DNA of 64,000 nucleotides from Mugil cephalus (GCF_022458985.1 NC_061789.1:9090357-9154356); one strand, 5' to 3'. Shown: positions 1 through 15,569, counted from the first letter of the stretch. Made by a program: numbers and translations. Notes: generated by a model not told the origin, from the letters alone.

Positions 1-2428
1 TTGGAGTTTGTTTCCATCATTGTGTTTCTGGCTGGAGTTCCATCACATTCGGTGTAGATATTCATACTTGCAGAGGACACTTGTTAATGATTTTAGTGGT
101 TCCCTTACCTTTTCTCAAGAGACCAACGTTTGCCTCAGGCCAACCTTCCACCAGATCTCTGAGTTATTTTTGGACTTCTACAACGTTACTCTGTGGGCAT
201 GCTGTTCAAAACCATCATTGACAGATCATGGCTTGCATTTATGGCTGAAAAATGCAAATGGTAATAGACTGAAAGTTGGGCTTTCTGCTTGTGACAGAAG
301 CTGTCAGTGGTGGAGCAATTGGTTCACTGGGGAGACCAAGGAGAAAATGAAGATAATGGCCAGTTAGCAATGTCAGAATATCAGTTCAAACTAAGAACAG
401 GGCCTAATACGAGTGTCATTCTCTCAAAAATCACTGGTTGCACCATTTAAAAAGGGTATGGCTGTGCAGCATGGCCTCACTGCTATCTGCCTTGGAATAT
501 TAGGGTTACCCTACTTCCTGCTGCACTGGCTCTTAATGTTGGCATTGAACATTAGTGGCGCTCTGAGATGTCATCCACATAGAATATAATTCCTAGAGCC
601 ACTGGCCTGACGTAACCCAAGTTCCAATGGGAAGACTGCCATAAACATATTCCTGGTCCTAAGGGGATAAATCTAGATGATTTTAATGACCCCAGGACCT
701 TTCACTGCTGTCAGGACGGACACTTTTAGATCTAAGAATAGCTAAATAATCACTTTGCTGTGCAACTGTATCATTTTGTGAGGAGCAGTGAACATCACAA
801 CACCTAGGGGCTTTTACCGAGGTCTTCAGAGATTCATTACCATGAGCTCCTGGGGGCATTTTCTAAACCTTGTTTTTTACAAATTATACCTTACTCCTCC
901 AATGTCTCCATCATGCTGATGCGGCCGACCAAGTGTGCACTACGAAGCGCAAAGGCCAAACCAAGACACCGATCTCTATCTTATCTACTTGTCTGTCGCA
1001 CTCCCTACATGCTGCCCCCAAAATAGATGGATTTGCGCAGGGAGGAGTTGACAACCACTCTATTTAAAACCACACACCGTTAGAGTCAGTGTAATGTGAG
1101 CCTCCTTGGCTCTGTCTGTGGGACCAACACAGTATCCCACACCCACCGGCAAGTCTCACCTCCACATGCATGAAGACGGCAGTCGGAGGCAGGAACCTCA
1201 GATACATCTCCTAAGACAAACTGACAAAAATCAATAAATAATATTACCCCAGTGACACACTTGCATGAGTATAGGTTTACATGTTTGCCTGTTTGATAAA
1301 GGTGTGTGTTGATCTATAAAGAAAAGAAGACAATTACTGTGAATAAGCAGAAGGGACTTGCTTCTTGTAGTTAAAGCTTTAAAAAGATCTCGGGGAGCCA
1401 AGAGGTACAACATACCAACGTTGACGTGTCACGGCAAAATGTAATGAGTGTAATGTAATGGGATGTTAATGTAGGACAGCTGGGCACAATCGTAAACGGA
1501 GTAATTAAATGTCATATCGAGTAGTCAAGTCACCTTCATAATTAGTCCTGGGATTTTGAGTCAGCTAAAACACAAGGACTGGGAGAAAGTGAAAGCTTGT
1601 GAGATGTCCTGGACCTGCTCTAGATGTGTAGTCACTTACTCAAATAAAAGGTGTAAATTAAAGATTGCGCAGCCAACAAATCCCAACTTGCCACATTCGA
1701 GAAAGAGGAAACTTGTCTTATCCAATCAGAATTCACCCCATCACTAATATCTGCCACCACTGCGGCTTTATATAGCACAGATCTTTTTCGATTAGCTTCG
1801 TAGCAAAGTTTGTTAATGGGTTGCAGACCAGAGACAGCGAGAAGAAACAGCTGAGTTGGAAAGAGCAAAGGACAGAATGAGAGAGGAGATCAGATCGAGA
1901 TGAAGACTGCAAAGTGGCTGAAAGTGGAGATGAGTTCAGACATGCCTAAGACATTTCTTCTCTCTTAGTTTACCATGAGTCTGCCTGCACTGACCCACTT
2001 GACCCATTTAGTTGACTGTCACTACAACTTAAATTTTTATTTCTACGTCCCATACAGTAAAAACAGAAGAAATAGAATCAGTGAGTAATCATCCATTGGG
2101 AGTAATATTCGTTGCGTATCTGGCTGCTTTGTCTTGGGGCCGATGCGGGCGAAAAATCAGAGTAAAAACTAGAACACGTGACCTCATTTAACTTAAAAAT
2201 CTAATGAATGGATGCTATTTGAGGTTTTGGCCAGGGTGTTCTGAGGTAAAGAGATGACAGCGGGTGCTCTTCATCGGCCCATTCATCAACAAGATCGGAC
2301 ATTCCCCAAGAGGATTCATTTTCCTCCCTGAATCTAAATCCAGTGCCAAATTCATCCCAAGCTCTTTCCATGTAAGGACCGTCTAAAGTGGGAAATCACT
2401 TTCCACTATACAGTTACCCAAGGGGAGT

Positions 2429-2484
2429 GGTGTGTGTGTGTGTGTGTGTGTGCCTGTGTGTGTGCGTGTGTGTGTGTGTGTGTG
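2429..2484. repeat. (TG)n microsatellite
   Basis: Nearly pure TG dinucleotides, interrupted by short CCTG and GCGTG variants. Confidence 0.95.
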
Positions 2485-3670
2485 CACTCTCAAGTATGTG
2501 TGTGCATGAGAGGGAGGTCGAAGTTTAATTTAAAGCTCTAATGTGGTTTTGACCAAAAATAAAAGAACAACTCACACTGTTTTTCTGAGCTTAATTTAAT
2601 TTGTCCACGCTCCAGACAGCAGGAAATAACCACATGCTAACACTCTCAAATGTTACATGGTAATAGTTCTTGCCTTCTGCACTGCTCAGCTCTCGACGCC
2701 ATTTTCACAAACCAGTTTGAATACAGTGCGACGAAGCTCTATGCTGTGCAAGCAGTGACTTTTCTCCTCAGAGCACCAGTATACGTCCACTGGTAAGACC
2801 CCTCAGTAATGCCGGGGCTCTACGACATTAGCGATCACCCTTTCCTGCCTTCTGCTTCCCTCTTCAGGTTCCCTCTTCAGGTTCTCAAGTAAATCCTTCT
2901 TGGCAACTCTCTGATGGGCTGTCCTCACCTTTTTTTTATATAAGCCAGTTTTCTCCATAGATGTCTCTGTAACCACCTTGGTTTAATTTTGGTTCGGTTT
3001 CATAGGGTTCAGCTAATCGTCCGTTAAATCCCCTTGAAGTTCTAGGCTAGCACATTGCTCTTGACAATCTTTTGCTTAAATAAATTATTATTGTCATGGC
3101 CTGGCTCAAATCCTGAACCCCAAACTCGACTCAGCTGATCTCATACAGACAATCTGAACTGCAGCACCAGAGAATACTGAGTGGGTTGGAGCCTTAGGTC
3201 TGGTCCCATTCACTCATCGACCACAGTCACATGACTGTGATAGACTTTTCTTAAGTAACTTAAAAAAAATCTATACATAATTTGTAGAAGGAAAAAACAA
3301 AAAAAAAGTTGACATAATTACAGTTACTACTATGTTTAAAACCACGTTGCTTTTGGTGTCACATTATGAGAGGATATGTCATATCACGTACTTTGCACTC
3401 CATGGCCCAAAAGTCATTGTCACTTGATGTGGACATATAGTTCGTCACATAGAACCATTTGGGAAGTCGTCCTCGGAACAGTTGGACTTAGGCTAACGTT
3501 TGTCAATTGGTTGCCACGGAGATGACTTGTCTCGATATTTCCATGTGTCTTCTCGCCTTTGTAATCCTGCAAAGATGGATTATTGCGTTGGTGTATTAAA
3601 ACTCACCACGACTGCTAAAATCAAACAAACCCAATTCCAGTTTTGGAAAAACAAACTCTGCATGACAAAC

Positions 3671-4268
3671 GTCTTCAACGTTTTTCAGGCCAAGGACCCC
3701 CAAACTGTTGGAGAGATGAAGTAGGGATTACACTCGGCCTAGTGCTATTTATAAATAAACACATTATTAACAGATTGCATTAAATATTAAGCTAATCAAA
3801 GAATACACAGGATCAGATGTTCATTTTTGCAACAGTAGGGTGGCGTGCAGTTATAAATATAAATATATAAAAGAAAAGAAAATAATTGACAGATTCAAGT
3901 TATAACTTTAAACATAGTTAAATGGGTAGGGTCAGTGAATGACCAAGCCATTTTGGCCTCAGTAGTTGGCTGATCATTGGAGCTAGCTGCACTGTTAGCT
4001 TCTCTTCTCAGATTTCCCCTGAGGACTTGCGGGGAACCTGACAGAGTCAGCATATAATATGCGACCTCGTGATTGGCTCAGCAGCGATAGGGGCGGGGCC
4101 TACTGGGCCTTTACTAAAGTATGTTGGATTCATGTTACTGTGTATTTAAAGAAATTCAAATTTGTAGGGGAAAATTAAAATATATAAATCGCTAGTCAAC
4201 CAAAGATTTTACGACCGCCCTGAAGTACCTTCATGGACCCCCCAGGGGTTGTGGACCCGTTGACCCGT
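3671..4268 (+). repeat. Dispersed repeat, copy A of three
   Basis: Begins with gtcttcaacgtttttcaggc followed by 'aaggacccccaaactg', and ends in 'ccccccaggggttgtggacc'. Similar sequences lie at 22237-22576 and 40924-41410. In the 22-kb copy the two ends are inverted around the core ggtcttcaa, which suggests a nonautonomous DNA transposon. This copy is the longest and its 3' end has decayed. Confidence 0.75.
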
Positions 4269-4489
4269 GCTCTAGAGCTTAGGTTTGGATATATGTTGTA
4301 GTCACAATTTCCTACGAATATTATTGGAGGGCAGAATTCATTTCGTATCAATATTTTAAACCTGTTGCGTGAAATTCTTAGTGAATTAATATTTGATTTT
4401 TTCTAATGTCTCCAAGAGAACCACTTAAGGAATGGTCCCTTTTGATGAGGGTTCTGACTAAAGTCAACAGAACTGATATTTCTCAACGG

Positions 4490-5985
4490 ATTACAAATTT
4501 TGTAAACTCATGTATGATTGATGAAATATTAAATTCTGCAGTATAGTATTGTGTAAATAACCTGCTCAGTCACAGCCTCGCAGATAAACCAACTTTAGTA
4601 TAAATTATATCTAGTCCTATCGTCTTCTTCCTAAGCTGAACTGCAGTTAAATCTACACACTTAAGCTTAGTTGGGGAATTTTGTGCAATTTAATGGAATC
4701 TGCCTTGAATATTATGAAATCCTGTGGCCTCAAACATTCAACTGTATAGCAGCGTCTATACAGCAGCATTACACACTTGTCTTTGCTGTGACATGGGTTT
4801 TGCAAACAGTTAAAGGGAGGAAATATCTCTGTTACATCTTTAATAAAAATCTCCACACCACTAACAATACAAACACTACCATTACCTCTGATAGATTTTG
4901 ACTTTTATTTCAAAAGATATACATATACATATGTAGTATACAATATATATACAGTAGCCTGTAGCTGCTAAATGCTCCGCTTTTTTTGGTAGTGTAGAGT
5001 GGATTTATGTTTTCTGCTGGGAGTTAATAAAAAGCAGGTTACAGACCAGAAACCCAGAGCAAAACAAAAAACTAATAGGTGCTAAAATTTAAAAAATAAT
5101 AAAAAAATAAATAAAATAAATAATAATAATAATGAGTAGTGTCGTCATGGTGAATGCAGGTTTTGAAAGCATTTCATCTTGTATTGTGATGATTGTCTTC
5201 CATTGTCAGTTAAGTACCATCTGGAGCTTAGACCTCACACTTTTAAAGAACCCACATGTGTTGCAAATTTCAGACTTCGACACCCCCTGGTGGTAGGATC
5301 AAAAACTACACACACGCACACAAAAATCGCTATATGTATGTTGTATGTTGACAACAAGATACTCCTAAAGCAAAATGACCCTGAGGAAACTCTTGCGTAC
5401 GTGATCCTGGAGTTAGAGTCAACTTGGAGACAATGGAGAAAGATCTACAAGAGAGGGAAAAAAAGCAATAGTGATTAATAACGTTTAAAACCACGAATAT
5501 AAGAAACAAAAGCAGAGAAATACAGGTTGGTTCAGATTATTTTCTGTCACATGATAAACCTAATAATGTCTGGAGCCTGTGATCGTCTCAGTGCTCAAGT
5601 TCAATACACCAATAAACTGCCAAAATATATTTGCACAGCTAGATGTTGAGTTACCTCAGGTTACTCTAAGACAGAGCTTCAGTCATCCAGCAGAGGGCGC
5701 TGCAGCAGCTCTCCACCTGGTGGGAGACCGACATGACAGAGATGGATTTGTGCTGAGAGGGCACAGCTGACAGCTGCAGAGAAACCGGACACACCGTTCA
5801 CCGCCACAAACACATACAGAATATACCCGTATCCGATGTATCCATGTACACGCAGCCACTGGATGGGCCACCAACTGTATTCATTTAAAAATAGGTGGGC
5901 TTTTCTAATTTTATTTGGATTTAACTTGCAGCATTTTATTAATAGAAGCAGTGAGTTGGAGCTGCAGCTGCAGCAAATATGGTAA
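4490..5985 (-). pseudogene. Inverted, broken copy of trpm4 exons 27-28 and 3' UTR
   Basis: Read on the minus strand, this stretch follows trpm4 from about 55868 to 57310: the end of intron 26, exon 27 (copy at 5716-5655), intron 27, exon 28 (5444-5419, same stop context) and about 0.9 kb of 3' UTR including the AATAAA area. It is not functional. The exon 27 copy has an in-frame TAG near 5668-5666 and lacks about 33 bases that encode the end of that exon in trpm4, so the donor gtaact directly follows AACCTGAG. No copies of exons 23-26 were found further upstream on the minus strand (6.0-9.3 kb). The homology is seen directly. Whether it is a segmental copy or the tail of a dead paralogue is open. 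Confidence 0.9.
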
Positions 5986-6237
5986 ATATGATAGATTTCA
6001 TGCCATGATTTGAAAGCCTGCAAAAAAAAAAAAATAAAGAGGTCATGGCGTTTTAGGAGATGCAAGAAAACGCTGCCAACAGTCTCTCAGAATGTGAATC
6101 AGTCAAAGCTTACAAAACATCTTTTGAAGTTCCAAATTATGGCATGGTGTAGACAGAGCACTTGAAACCAGCGTACTACTGCTCTCTAGTGGCTCAAATC
6201 ACTGTAACATGTCAGTTCTAACTAATTCATCACTCAA

Positions 6238-6420
6238 CACACCGATCAGGCATAACATTATGACCACTGACAGGAGAAGTTAATAACATTGACCATCTTG
6301 TGACAATTCTGCTGGGAAACTTTTGGACCTCGCATTCATTCATATGGATGTTACTTAGTCATGTACCACCCACCTAGACCACCCCAGGCACCCCCACCCT
6401 ATAGCAATGTAGACGTAGAC
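6238..6420 (+). repeat. Dispersed repeat with accgatcagg start, copy 1
   Basis: Starts with accgatcaggcataacatta and continues with 'gaccactgacaggag'. The same family occurs at 38573-38865, where both inverted ends can be seen, and at 63114-63260. It looks like a short nonautonomous DNA transposon common in fish; this copy is truncated at its right end. Confidence 0.75.
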
Positions 6421-6654
6421 ACACACATAAAAACAGAACATATTTGACATTAGAAAATTTTTAAATACTTAAAATTCATAACAGAAGCCAAGTTTTACAC
6501 ATATTTTTCTGTGTTTTCAATTTTCCCTTTTCAATAAACATTTTTACGTGTGTGATTAAATAGCCATACATTTTAAGTTTGATTTTCAAGGTTGTTGTTA
6601 TGCACCAGAAAGACTTACAATACTTATTTACTGACCACAAAGAAACAAAACTTT

Positions 6655-7113
6655 TTTTTTTTAGTTAACTACTTAGTGTTTTTGTAGTTAAAGAAAACGG
6701 TGTATAAATAATAAATATAAAGAATAAGAGAGAATAAGGTGTTATAGACATACAACTGACCAACAAACTAAGAGCTAACACAAACTAGAAAGAGAACATT
6801 TTTTGTGTGTTTTTGTTATTTTAAGGAAGTGAGGAAGAAATAGAAATAAAAGTTTTTTGTTGGTGTTGTTTGTAAGCAGAGGGAGGATAAGGTGTTAAAG
6901 GCACACAACTAACCTACAAACTAAGAACTAACACAAACTAGAAAAGGAAATAAAGATTTGTTTTGACCGATTTTTTTAAGGAGGTGAGGAAAAAATAGTT
7001 AGAAAAAGCATTTTTATTTTGTTTTGTGTTTCTTTAAGGGAAGGGAGAAGGATGAGTTGAAGACATACAGCTGACCTACAAACTAAGAACTATCACAAAC
7101 TAGAAATAGAACT
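6655..7113 (+). repeat. Tandem repeat, three units of about 155 bp
   Basis: Three units share the block 'acaaactaagaactaacac' followed by 'aaactagaaa', near 6760, 6915 and 7078. Each is followed by an A/T-rich stretch. The units are diverged, and I see no coding content. Confidence 0.75.
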
Positions 7114-7116
7114 ACA

Positions 7117-7400
7117 GTGTGTGTACTTGTACAGCTATCTTTCAGAGGACCAAGTTCAACACCATCAGATTGAGGACATTTGTGCCAAGTGAGGACATTT
7201 TGGCCAGTCCCCACTTCTTTATGAGACTGTTTTAATTACGTTATGGTCAGAGTCAGGGTTAGGCTTAGGCGTTTAGTTGATTAGGTTAGGGTAAAGGGTG
7301 GTTAAGGTTGGTTAAGGTTAAGGTAAGGGGCTAGGAATGCATTATGCCAATGAGTGTCCTCACAAAGATAGTCATACAAACATATATGTGTGTGTGTGTG
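7117..7400. mobile_element. Short inverted-repeat element (MITE-like)
   Basis: The left end (gtgtacttgtacagctatct, then 'ttcagaggac') is the approximate reverse complement of the right end ('gtcctcacaaagatagtcat', then 'acaaacatatat'). Between them lies degenerate ttaggg-type sequence. This structure fits a short nonautonomous DNA transposon; I cannot assign the family with certainty. Confidence 0.6.
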
Positions 7401-8199
7401 GTACTGTCTGGAGCTCAACATCTGGCCTGTTTCCTGCAGGAGGATCAATACGTCCACTGATGCATTAAAAACATGGACCTGCACGAAACTGGAAAGCTAC
7501 ACACAGAAAGAGGAGGAGGAAAAGGAAGTTCCAGACTGGTTCAGCAACACCCTCTAAACTGATACAGTACTGTATATGTAGACACATGTGTAGGGAAAAG
7601 ATGGTGCTCCAGTCTGTGGGGACAGCCTTGCTCACATGGACTCTCTTCTCTGGAGGCTCCTGGGGGTCATTGGAAATACTCTCCTGCTCCCTCTGACCCT
7701 GTGAGAGAAATGAACAGGATACATATGTACGGTTTTAAGTGTGAGCTGCTGTCCCTGAAGAAGCTGACTGTCCAAAACTCCTTTTGCCATCAACTTCTTG
7801 TTACTGCCATTAGTTTATTTCCGCTCTATAAAAGCTGCAAGACAGGGAGAAGTCCTGCCCAACGACGCATTACTTGCACTTTAAATGGTCATTTAAGTTA
7901 ATCACCAAGTCTTTCAACCTAACAGAAATATCTAATAAAATACAGACCTACAACAGAAACATTAGGAGAAAAAAATTATGCAGTGCGCGGTAGACATTAG
8001 AGTCTTTATTGGGACACTTTTGTCTTAATCTTGGTTGTTCGGCAGAGCAGATGCTACTGGATCGTATCATGTCTAGTGAATTTTAGAGTTGTTTGTTTCT
8101 GTTTACTTATAAAACTAAACAGGTATATAATAAATGTTATTTTATTCCTAGAAAATGTATTGCATGATGGATAAGTATGGATAAGAATTAAGTACCATT

Positions 8200-8854
8200 A
8201 GTCTTGACCAAATCATCAACTCAATTTGCAGATAGAAATGCAGCCTCAGATTTGCAAGGAACCTCCACTGTGCTTCACTGTTACCAGCAGACACTCATTA
8301 TTGTGTTGCTCTCCAGCCCTTTGGTGAACAAACTGCCTTCTGCTCTACAGACAAATATTTCAAATTCAGACTCATCAGTCCAGAGCACCTCCTGCCACTT
8401 ATCTACACTCCATGTCCTATGTTTTCATGCAAAGTTGAGCTGCTTGGCCTTGTTTCCATGTCAGAGGGATGGATTTTTGGCTGCAACTCTTCCATGAAGA
8501 CCACTCCGGGTCAGACGTCTCCAGACAGTACATGGGTGTACCTGGGTCCCACTGGTTTCTGACAGTTCTGAGCCGATGGCACTGCTGGACCTTCCTTTCC
8601 TTGGTCGACCACTGTGTCTACAATCCTACGAAATCCCTGACTTTGTGCAAGTGTACATATAAGGACTGATGCTAGTCTGAAGGCAAAGGGTAGTAACACC
8701 AAATATTGATGCGACTGATTTTTCTTTTGTTCACTCACTTTGCATTTTGTAAATTGATAAATAAAATAAACAATTATTATTTGTGTTTTTAAAAGCATTC
8801 TTAATTTCCAGCATATTTTCTCACACCTTCTTAAAACTTTTGCACGGTACTGTA
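8200..8854 (-). mobile_element. Tc1-like transposon, internally deleted
   Basis: On the minus strand the element begins with the end tacagtaccgtgcaaaag at 8854. It then encodes degenerate Tc1 transposase: the segment 'RRLTRSGLHGRVAAKNPSL', then 'WTDESEFEIF' with the second catalytic aspartate region, and 'GWRAT'. The N-terminal DNA-binding part is missing: sequence jumps from the 5' untranslated part directly into 'GRPRK'-type and later transposase sequence. Several stops interrupt the frame. It is a dead copy of a common fish Tc1/mariner element. Confidence 0.88.
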
Positions 8855-9479
8855 TTACCCTCTAATGTGTGGCACTACCATATGGCAGCAATTTCAGTAC
8901 AGTTATACTAAAAGGAAGTAATCAAATCTAATATAAAATCCAGTGGTGAGTTAACTTTTCTTTTTCTTATCATTTAAACCAGTTATATTGTGCTAAAAAT
9001 ATATGTTAAAATCAAATTGTTGCCATACGGCAAATACATGCCAAAATGGGAGAGAAAGTGGACATTCAACCTAATAGACTGTACATGTGTTCCACTTTAT
9101 ATTTTATCATTTCACACAAGTTTCCCACAATATAGATATGTGGTGATGAGACTTCACAAGTGTAAAAATGCTGATTTATAGGATTTATTTTCTGTTGTTT
9201 TGATGCTTTGTTTTACCCTCAGAATATGGTGCACCTTATTAGGTACTCCACATATTTCAATGAGTGGCCTATGAAGGGTTAATGGAGAGTCAGGTATTAA
9301 AGTCCTTTAATATATGTACCATGTCTTGCTAGCATAAAATGTTTCTGTATGCTGGACTGCCGTTAGCCGTTCTCTTCGGAACTCTGGAACATGGACCAGA
9401 ACCGATGTCACGGGTGACATCACAGAGGTGTTCTAGAACACGGGTCAGTTTGATTCTGTTTTCCACGGCAACTGGACCA

Positions 9480-9606
9480 AACACAGTATCAGAATTGAGG
9501 CGAGCATCTACAGGAGAGCTATCGAGAGACGAGGAGAGAAACAAATCGACGAAATCTATCTTTGAACGAGTTCAACGATATCTAATACAACACAACTTTT
9601 AGCCAA
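9480..9606 (+). other. Possible 5' UTR exon of the HIPK-like kinase gene
   Basis: The kinase start codon lies a few bases after a splice acceptor (ttctcttccag, about 10220), so a non-coding first exon is expected upstream. A strong donor, gtaagt at 9607-9612, ends a GC-richer stretch here and is the best candidate. There is no direct proof, and the 5' limit is a guess. Transcript data would settle it. Confidence 0.4.
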
Positions 9607-10241
9607 GTAAGTAGCCCCACTCTCCTGGGTCGCGCAGCAAACGTTTGGGAGCTCCAGACGGCCTCCAACGTCCGAGCAGAGAAGCTCAGAAGAAACTGTT
9701 GCCATCTCGTTTTTCTTGTGTATTTTGCTTCATCGCTGTCAAATAATGGATGAAACACATGAGTCATGAAGTGTAACACTCAGTGGAGCAGTTGTCTTAC
9801 AATTTGTTCAAGTCTAGTTTACGTTTAGTCGCTGTTTTCAAAAGTGACAACCATGTGGTAGTTTGATGATGTGTTCAGGTTTGATTCTGGCTGGATTACA
9901 AGAACCTACCAGTACTTCTGTAACACAGAGATGTTTTCTGTAGAGATATGAACCATGTTAAAATGAAACACAGCGACTGAAGTAACAAACACCTTTAGTT
10001 TTCACGCTCTGAGCTGTAGGAACAGTCTGACTGAGGATCTGGGTTTTTATGTTGTATGTCTCGTTAATTTCACTCAACATTGTGTGTTATCTACTTTATC
10101 TTAGTAAAGTATGTTACAAGTTGCAAGTTACAAGAGGTTACAAGTATGTAATTTAGAAATGAAATACAAACGTGTTTAACAGGAGTCACGTAGATTCATA
10201 AAATCATGTTTCTCTTCCAGGCGTGTGTGACAAAAGTTTAA

Positions 10242-13364
<3,123 letters not shown>

Positions 13365-13536
13365 GGAAGGCTACGAAGAACGCCACAGATAAGCCACGTG
13401 GTGGAGCAATTTGTATGTTTGCAAGTTCTCCCCACGTGAGCATGGGTTTTCCCCGGGTACTCCGGTTTCTCCCATAGTCCACATGTGGACATTTAATCAG
13501 ATTCAATTCTATATTGAATTCAATTAGATCCAATTC

Positions 13537-13581
13537 TAAATTAAATTAAATTAAATTAAATTAAATTAAATTAAATTAAAT
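13537..13581. repeat. (TTAAA)n simple repeat
   Basis: About nine head-to-tail TTAAA units just upstream of a short transposon. A short related stretch also follows that element. Confidence 0.9.
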
Positions 13582-13597
13582 TACAAATCCAAAATAA

Positions 13598-14320
13598 CAG
13601 TGGTGTGAAAAGGTGTTTGCACTCTTCCAGATTTTTTCCTTATTTTTGCATGTTTGTCGCAAGTATATGTTTAGATGAGACAAGAAAATATAAGAAAAAG
13701 GGTAAAAGAAGATAAGAACAGAAAAGGTAAGACGAGAAGAGATAAGACAAGACAAGATAAGATAATATAGGGTGAGGTAAGGTAAGGTAATACTTTTTTC
13801 AAATGCTACATCAGCATCTGTCTAAAAAACTAGGGGCCAAAAGGAATTAAATCAGACAGAGAGCAGGCAGCAAAAAGTCGTTAGCAGTTTTTAAATTAAG
13901 TTTTTCATTTTTCAGGGAAAACTAAATCCAAACCTGCATGGTGTGTGAGAAAGTAATTGCTTTGTGGAGTGGTTCTGGCCCACTCCTCTTTGCAGGATTG
14001 TTCACCACTGTGACTTCAGTCCTGCTGGGATGTTTTGGCATGACCTTAAAAAGGAGGTTCATGCTGGAAAACTCTCCGACATGACTGACTCACAGCAAGT
14101 CTGTAAAGAGCAGTGGGCTTAGATGTATCCACAACGCTGTAAAAGACTCATTGCAAGCTATCGCAAACAGTTTGGATCAGTTATTATTTTTTACCTTTAA
14201 TAATGAAAAACCTTCAGTTAAAAAACTGCATTTTGCCTGTGCTGATGAAACATTTTGCTGTGACAAATGTGCGAAAACATAAGAAATCAGGAAGGGTGCG
14301 AGCACTTTTAAACGCCACTG
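13598..14320. mobile_element. Nonautonomous DNA transposon with inverted ends
   Basis: The left end (cagtggtgtgaaaaggtg, then 'tttgcactcttcc') and the reverse complement of the right end (cagtggcgtttaaaagtgct, then 'cgcacccttcctga') match imperfectly over roughly 65 bases. The inside contains sequence often seen in fish elements ('gactcattgcaagctatcgc'). I find no transposase. The family was not assigned, and I could not identify a convincing target-site duplication. Confidence 0.7.
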
Positions 14321-14927
14321 TAAATTAAATAAAATTTAATTAAACTAAACCCTTTTGTCTTCTGTTGTTTGTGTTTCTGCAGTTACAACTGATTTATGAC
14401 GTTTTTTGAAAGTTTAAGAACAACAGGGCTCTTTTAGTTCTCTTAGAGGTTGACGACAAGTTAGAGAGAGGACTAAATAGTTAGTTTATATAGGATTTAT
14501 GTTAGTCTGAGTCTTTTACACGATAGTTTGACTTCTCAGGCCTCAACAACTGGTGAAAGAACAAATAAATACTCTACTCACTGAGGAACAGGACGTTTTA
14601 AAGAGCGTTTTAATACTTCTGCTGAACCGAGTTTTAATCCAGCTATGATCCAACGATGGCGTCTGTCAAATAACAATGAGTCTCTCTAATTTACTCCAAC
14701 TACACAACACATTAGTGGCCAATATGTATAATCTGCTGATCTGGTCACTTAAGCAGCGAAGAGGGTTGTTAATCAGTTTGAAATTAACAACAGATGCTCT
14801 AGAGGGGCAACAATGAGATGACACCTAAAGCAAGGAGACAGGCAGTTACTCTAGGAGAGCAGGTCGATGTCAACCTGCAGGTCTCTAGTCCAAAGAATTA
14901 GAAACAGACTTTATGAGAGAGGACAGG

Positions 14928-14999
14928 GGTTCCATGGAGTAATGGTTAGCACTCTGGACTCTGAATCCAGCGATCCGAGTTCAAATCTCGGTCGAACCT
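14928..14999 (+). tRNA. tRNA-Gln (CTG), copy 1, slightly degenerate
   Basis: A 72-base cloverleaf with anticodon CTG in the loop CTCTGAA and stem CTGGA/TCCAG. The T arm (CGAG..CTCGG) is intact. Against copy 2 it has two changes: TGGAGT in place of TGGTGT at the 5' D-stem side, and TCGAACC in place of TGGAACC, which breaks one acceptor-stem pair. It may be weak or inactive. Confidence 0.85.
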
Positions 15000-15119
15000 T
15001 CGTAGTTGTTGACAGACTGTGTTAGATGCATATGGCAAAAGAACAAAAATGCATAACTTGTTGTCTGGTGTTGTTCTTTAGTGATTTATTTCCTAGACTG
15101 CAAATACATGGATAAATTG

Positions 15120-15170
15120 GATGGATAATTTTATCTGTGGAAAAATAGGAAGAAGCGGGAGCAGAGAAAG
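15120..15170 (-). pseudogene. Vestige of trpm4 exon 22 in tRNA-Gln unit 2
   Basis: On the minus strand 'cttcttcctatttttcc' resembles the start of trpm4 exon 22 and is preceded by the same diverged intron flank as the better preserved fragment at 15523-15569. It is too short and altered to stand alone; the call relies on the parallel with the next unit. Confidence 0.5.
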
Positions 15171-15242
15171 ACCAGGGATGGATCATGTAATATATAAGGT
15201 GTGACGTCTGTTGAAAAAAAAAAAAAAACAAAGCTAGACAGG

Positions 15243-15314
15243 GGTTCCATGGTGTAATGGTTAGCACTCTGGACTCTGAATCCAGCGATCCGAGTTCAAA
15301 TCTCGGTGGAACCT
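15243..15314 (+). tRNA. tRNA-Gln (CTG), copy 2
   Basis: A 72-base, fully paired cloverleaf: acceptor GGTTCCA/TGGAACC, anticodon stem CTGGA/TCCAG, anticodon CTG, A- and B-box sequences present. It is the best preserved copy of the cluster and looks functional. It starts 315 bases after copy 1. Confidence 0.95.
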
Positions 15315-15522
15315 GAATTGTCGTCTATGGTCGACACATGCCCTGAGTTCACCTCCATTCAATGTGCCTGAGGGTAGTTTTTTATGATCCCTGGGGGAAA
15401 GCAAACACAGGCAAGACATTTGCTTGTTACCTGGTGTTATTGTTTGGTTATTTATTTGTGAGACTTTCTGGAGTTTGCCAATAACGTGCAAATGCATGGA
15501 TAATTTTATCTGTATCGAGAAT

Positions 15523-15569
15523 GTGAGCCACACGGCCAGGAAAAATAGGAAGACGAAACTGTCTTTCAC
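15523..15569 (-). pseudogene. Fragment of trpm4 exon 22 beside a tRNA-Gln gene
   Basis: On the minus strand this encodes [14 protein letters not shown] directly after a ccccag acceptor, against [14 protein letters not shown] at the start of trpm4 exon 22 (52288). Homology also covers the preceding intron sequence, including acctcacacct and the 'gatggat/gatccat' block, and the tRNA-Gln itself, in the same relative order and orientation as in trpm4 intron 21. It breaks off after about 47 exon bases and is not a gene. Confidence 0.88.

Larger units (their letters stand above)
1..4480. other. Left intergenic region, no gene recognised
   Basis: No reading frame here shows a recognisable domain or a credible exon series. 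The frame at 8-367 (119 codons) has no recognised domain and is probably an old repeat. Within the stretch I can identify a TG microsatellite (2429-2484) and one copy of a dispersed repeat (3671-4268). The remainder is AT-rich sequence in which I see nothing definite. Confidence 0.6.

Noticed and set aside
5179-5770. Plus-strand frames within the 4.5-6.0 kb region
   Set aside because: They are antisense shadows of the inverted trpm4 3' copy.
15261-15569. 102-codon minus-strand frame starting [15 protein letters not shown], considered as a gene
   Set aside because: Only the first 16 or so residues match trpm4 exon 22; the rest reads through tRNA flank and tRNA-Gln. It is a fragment.
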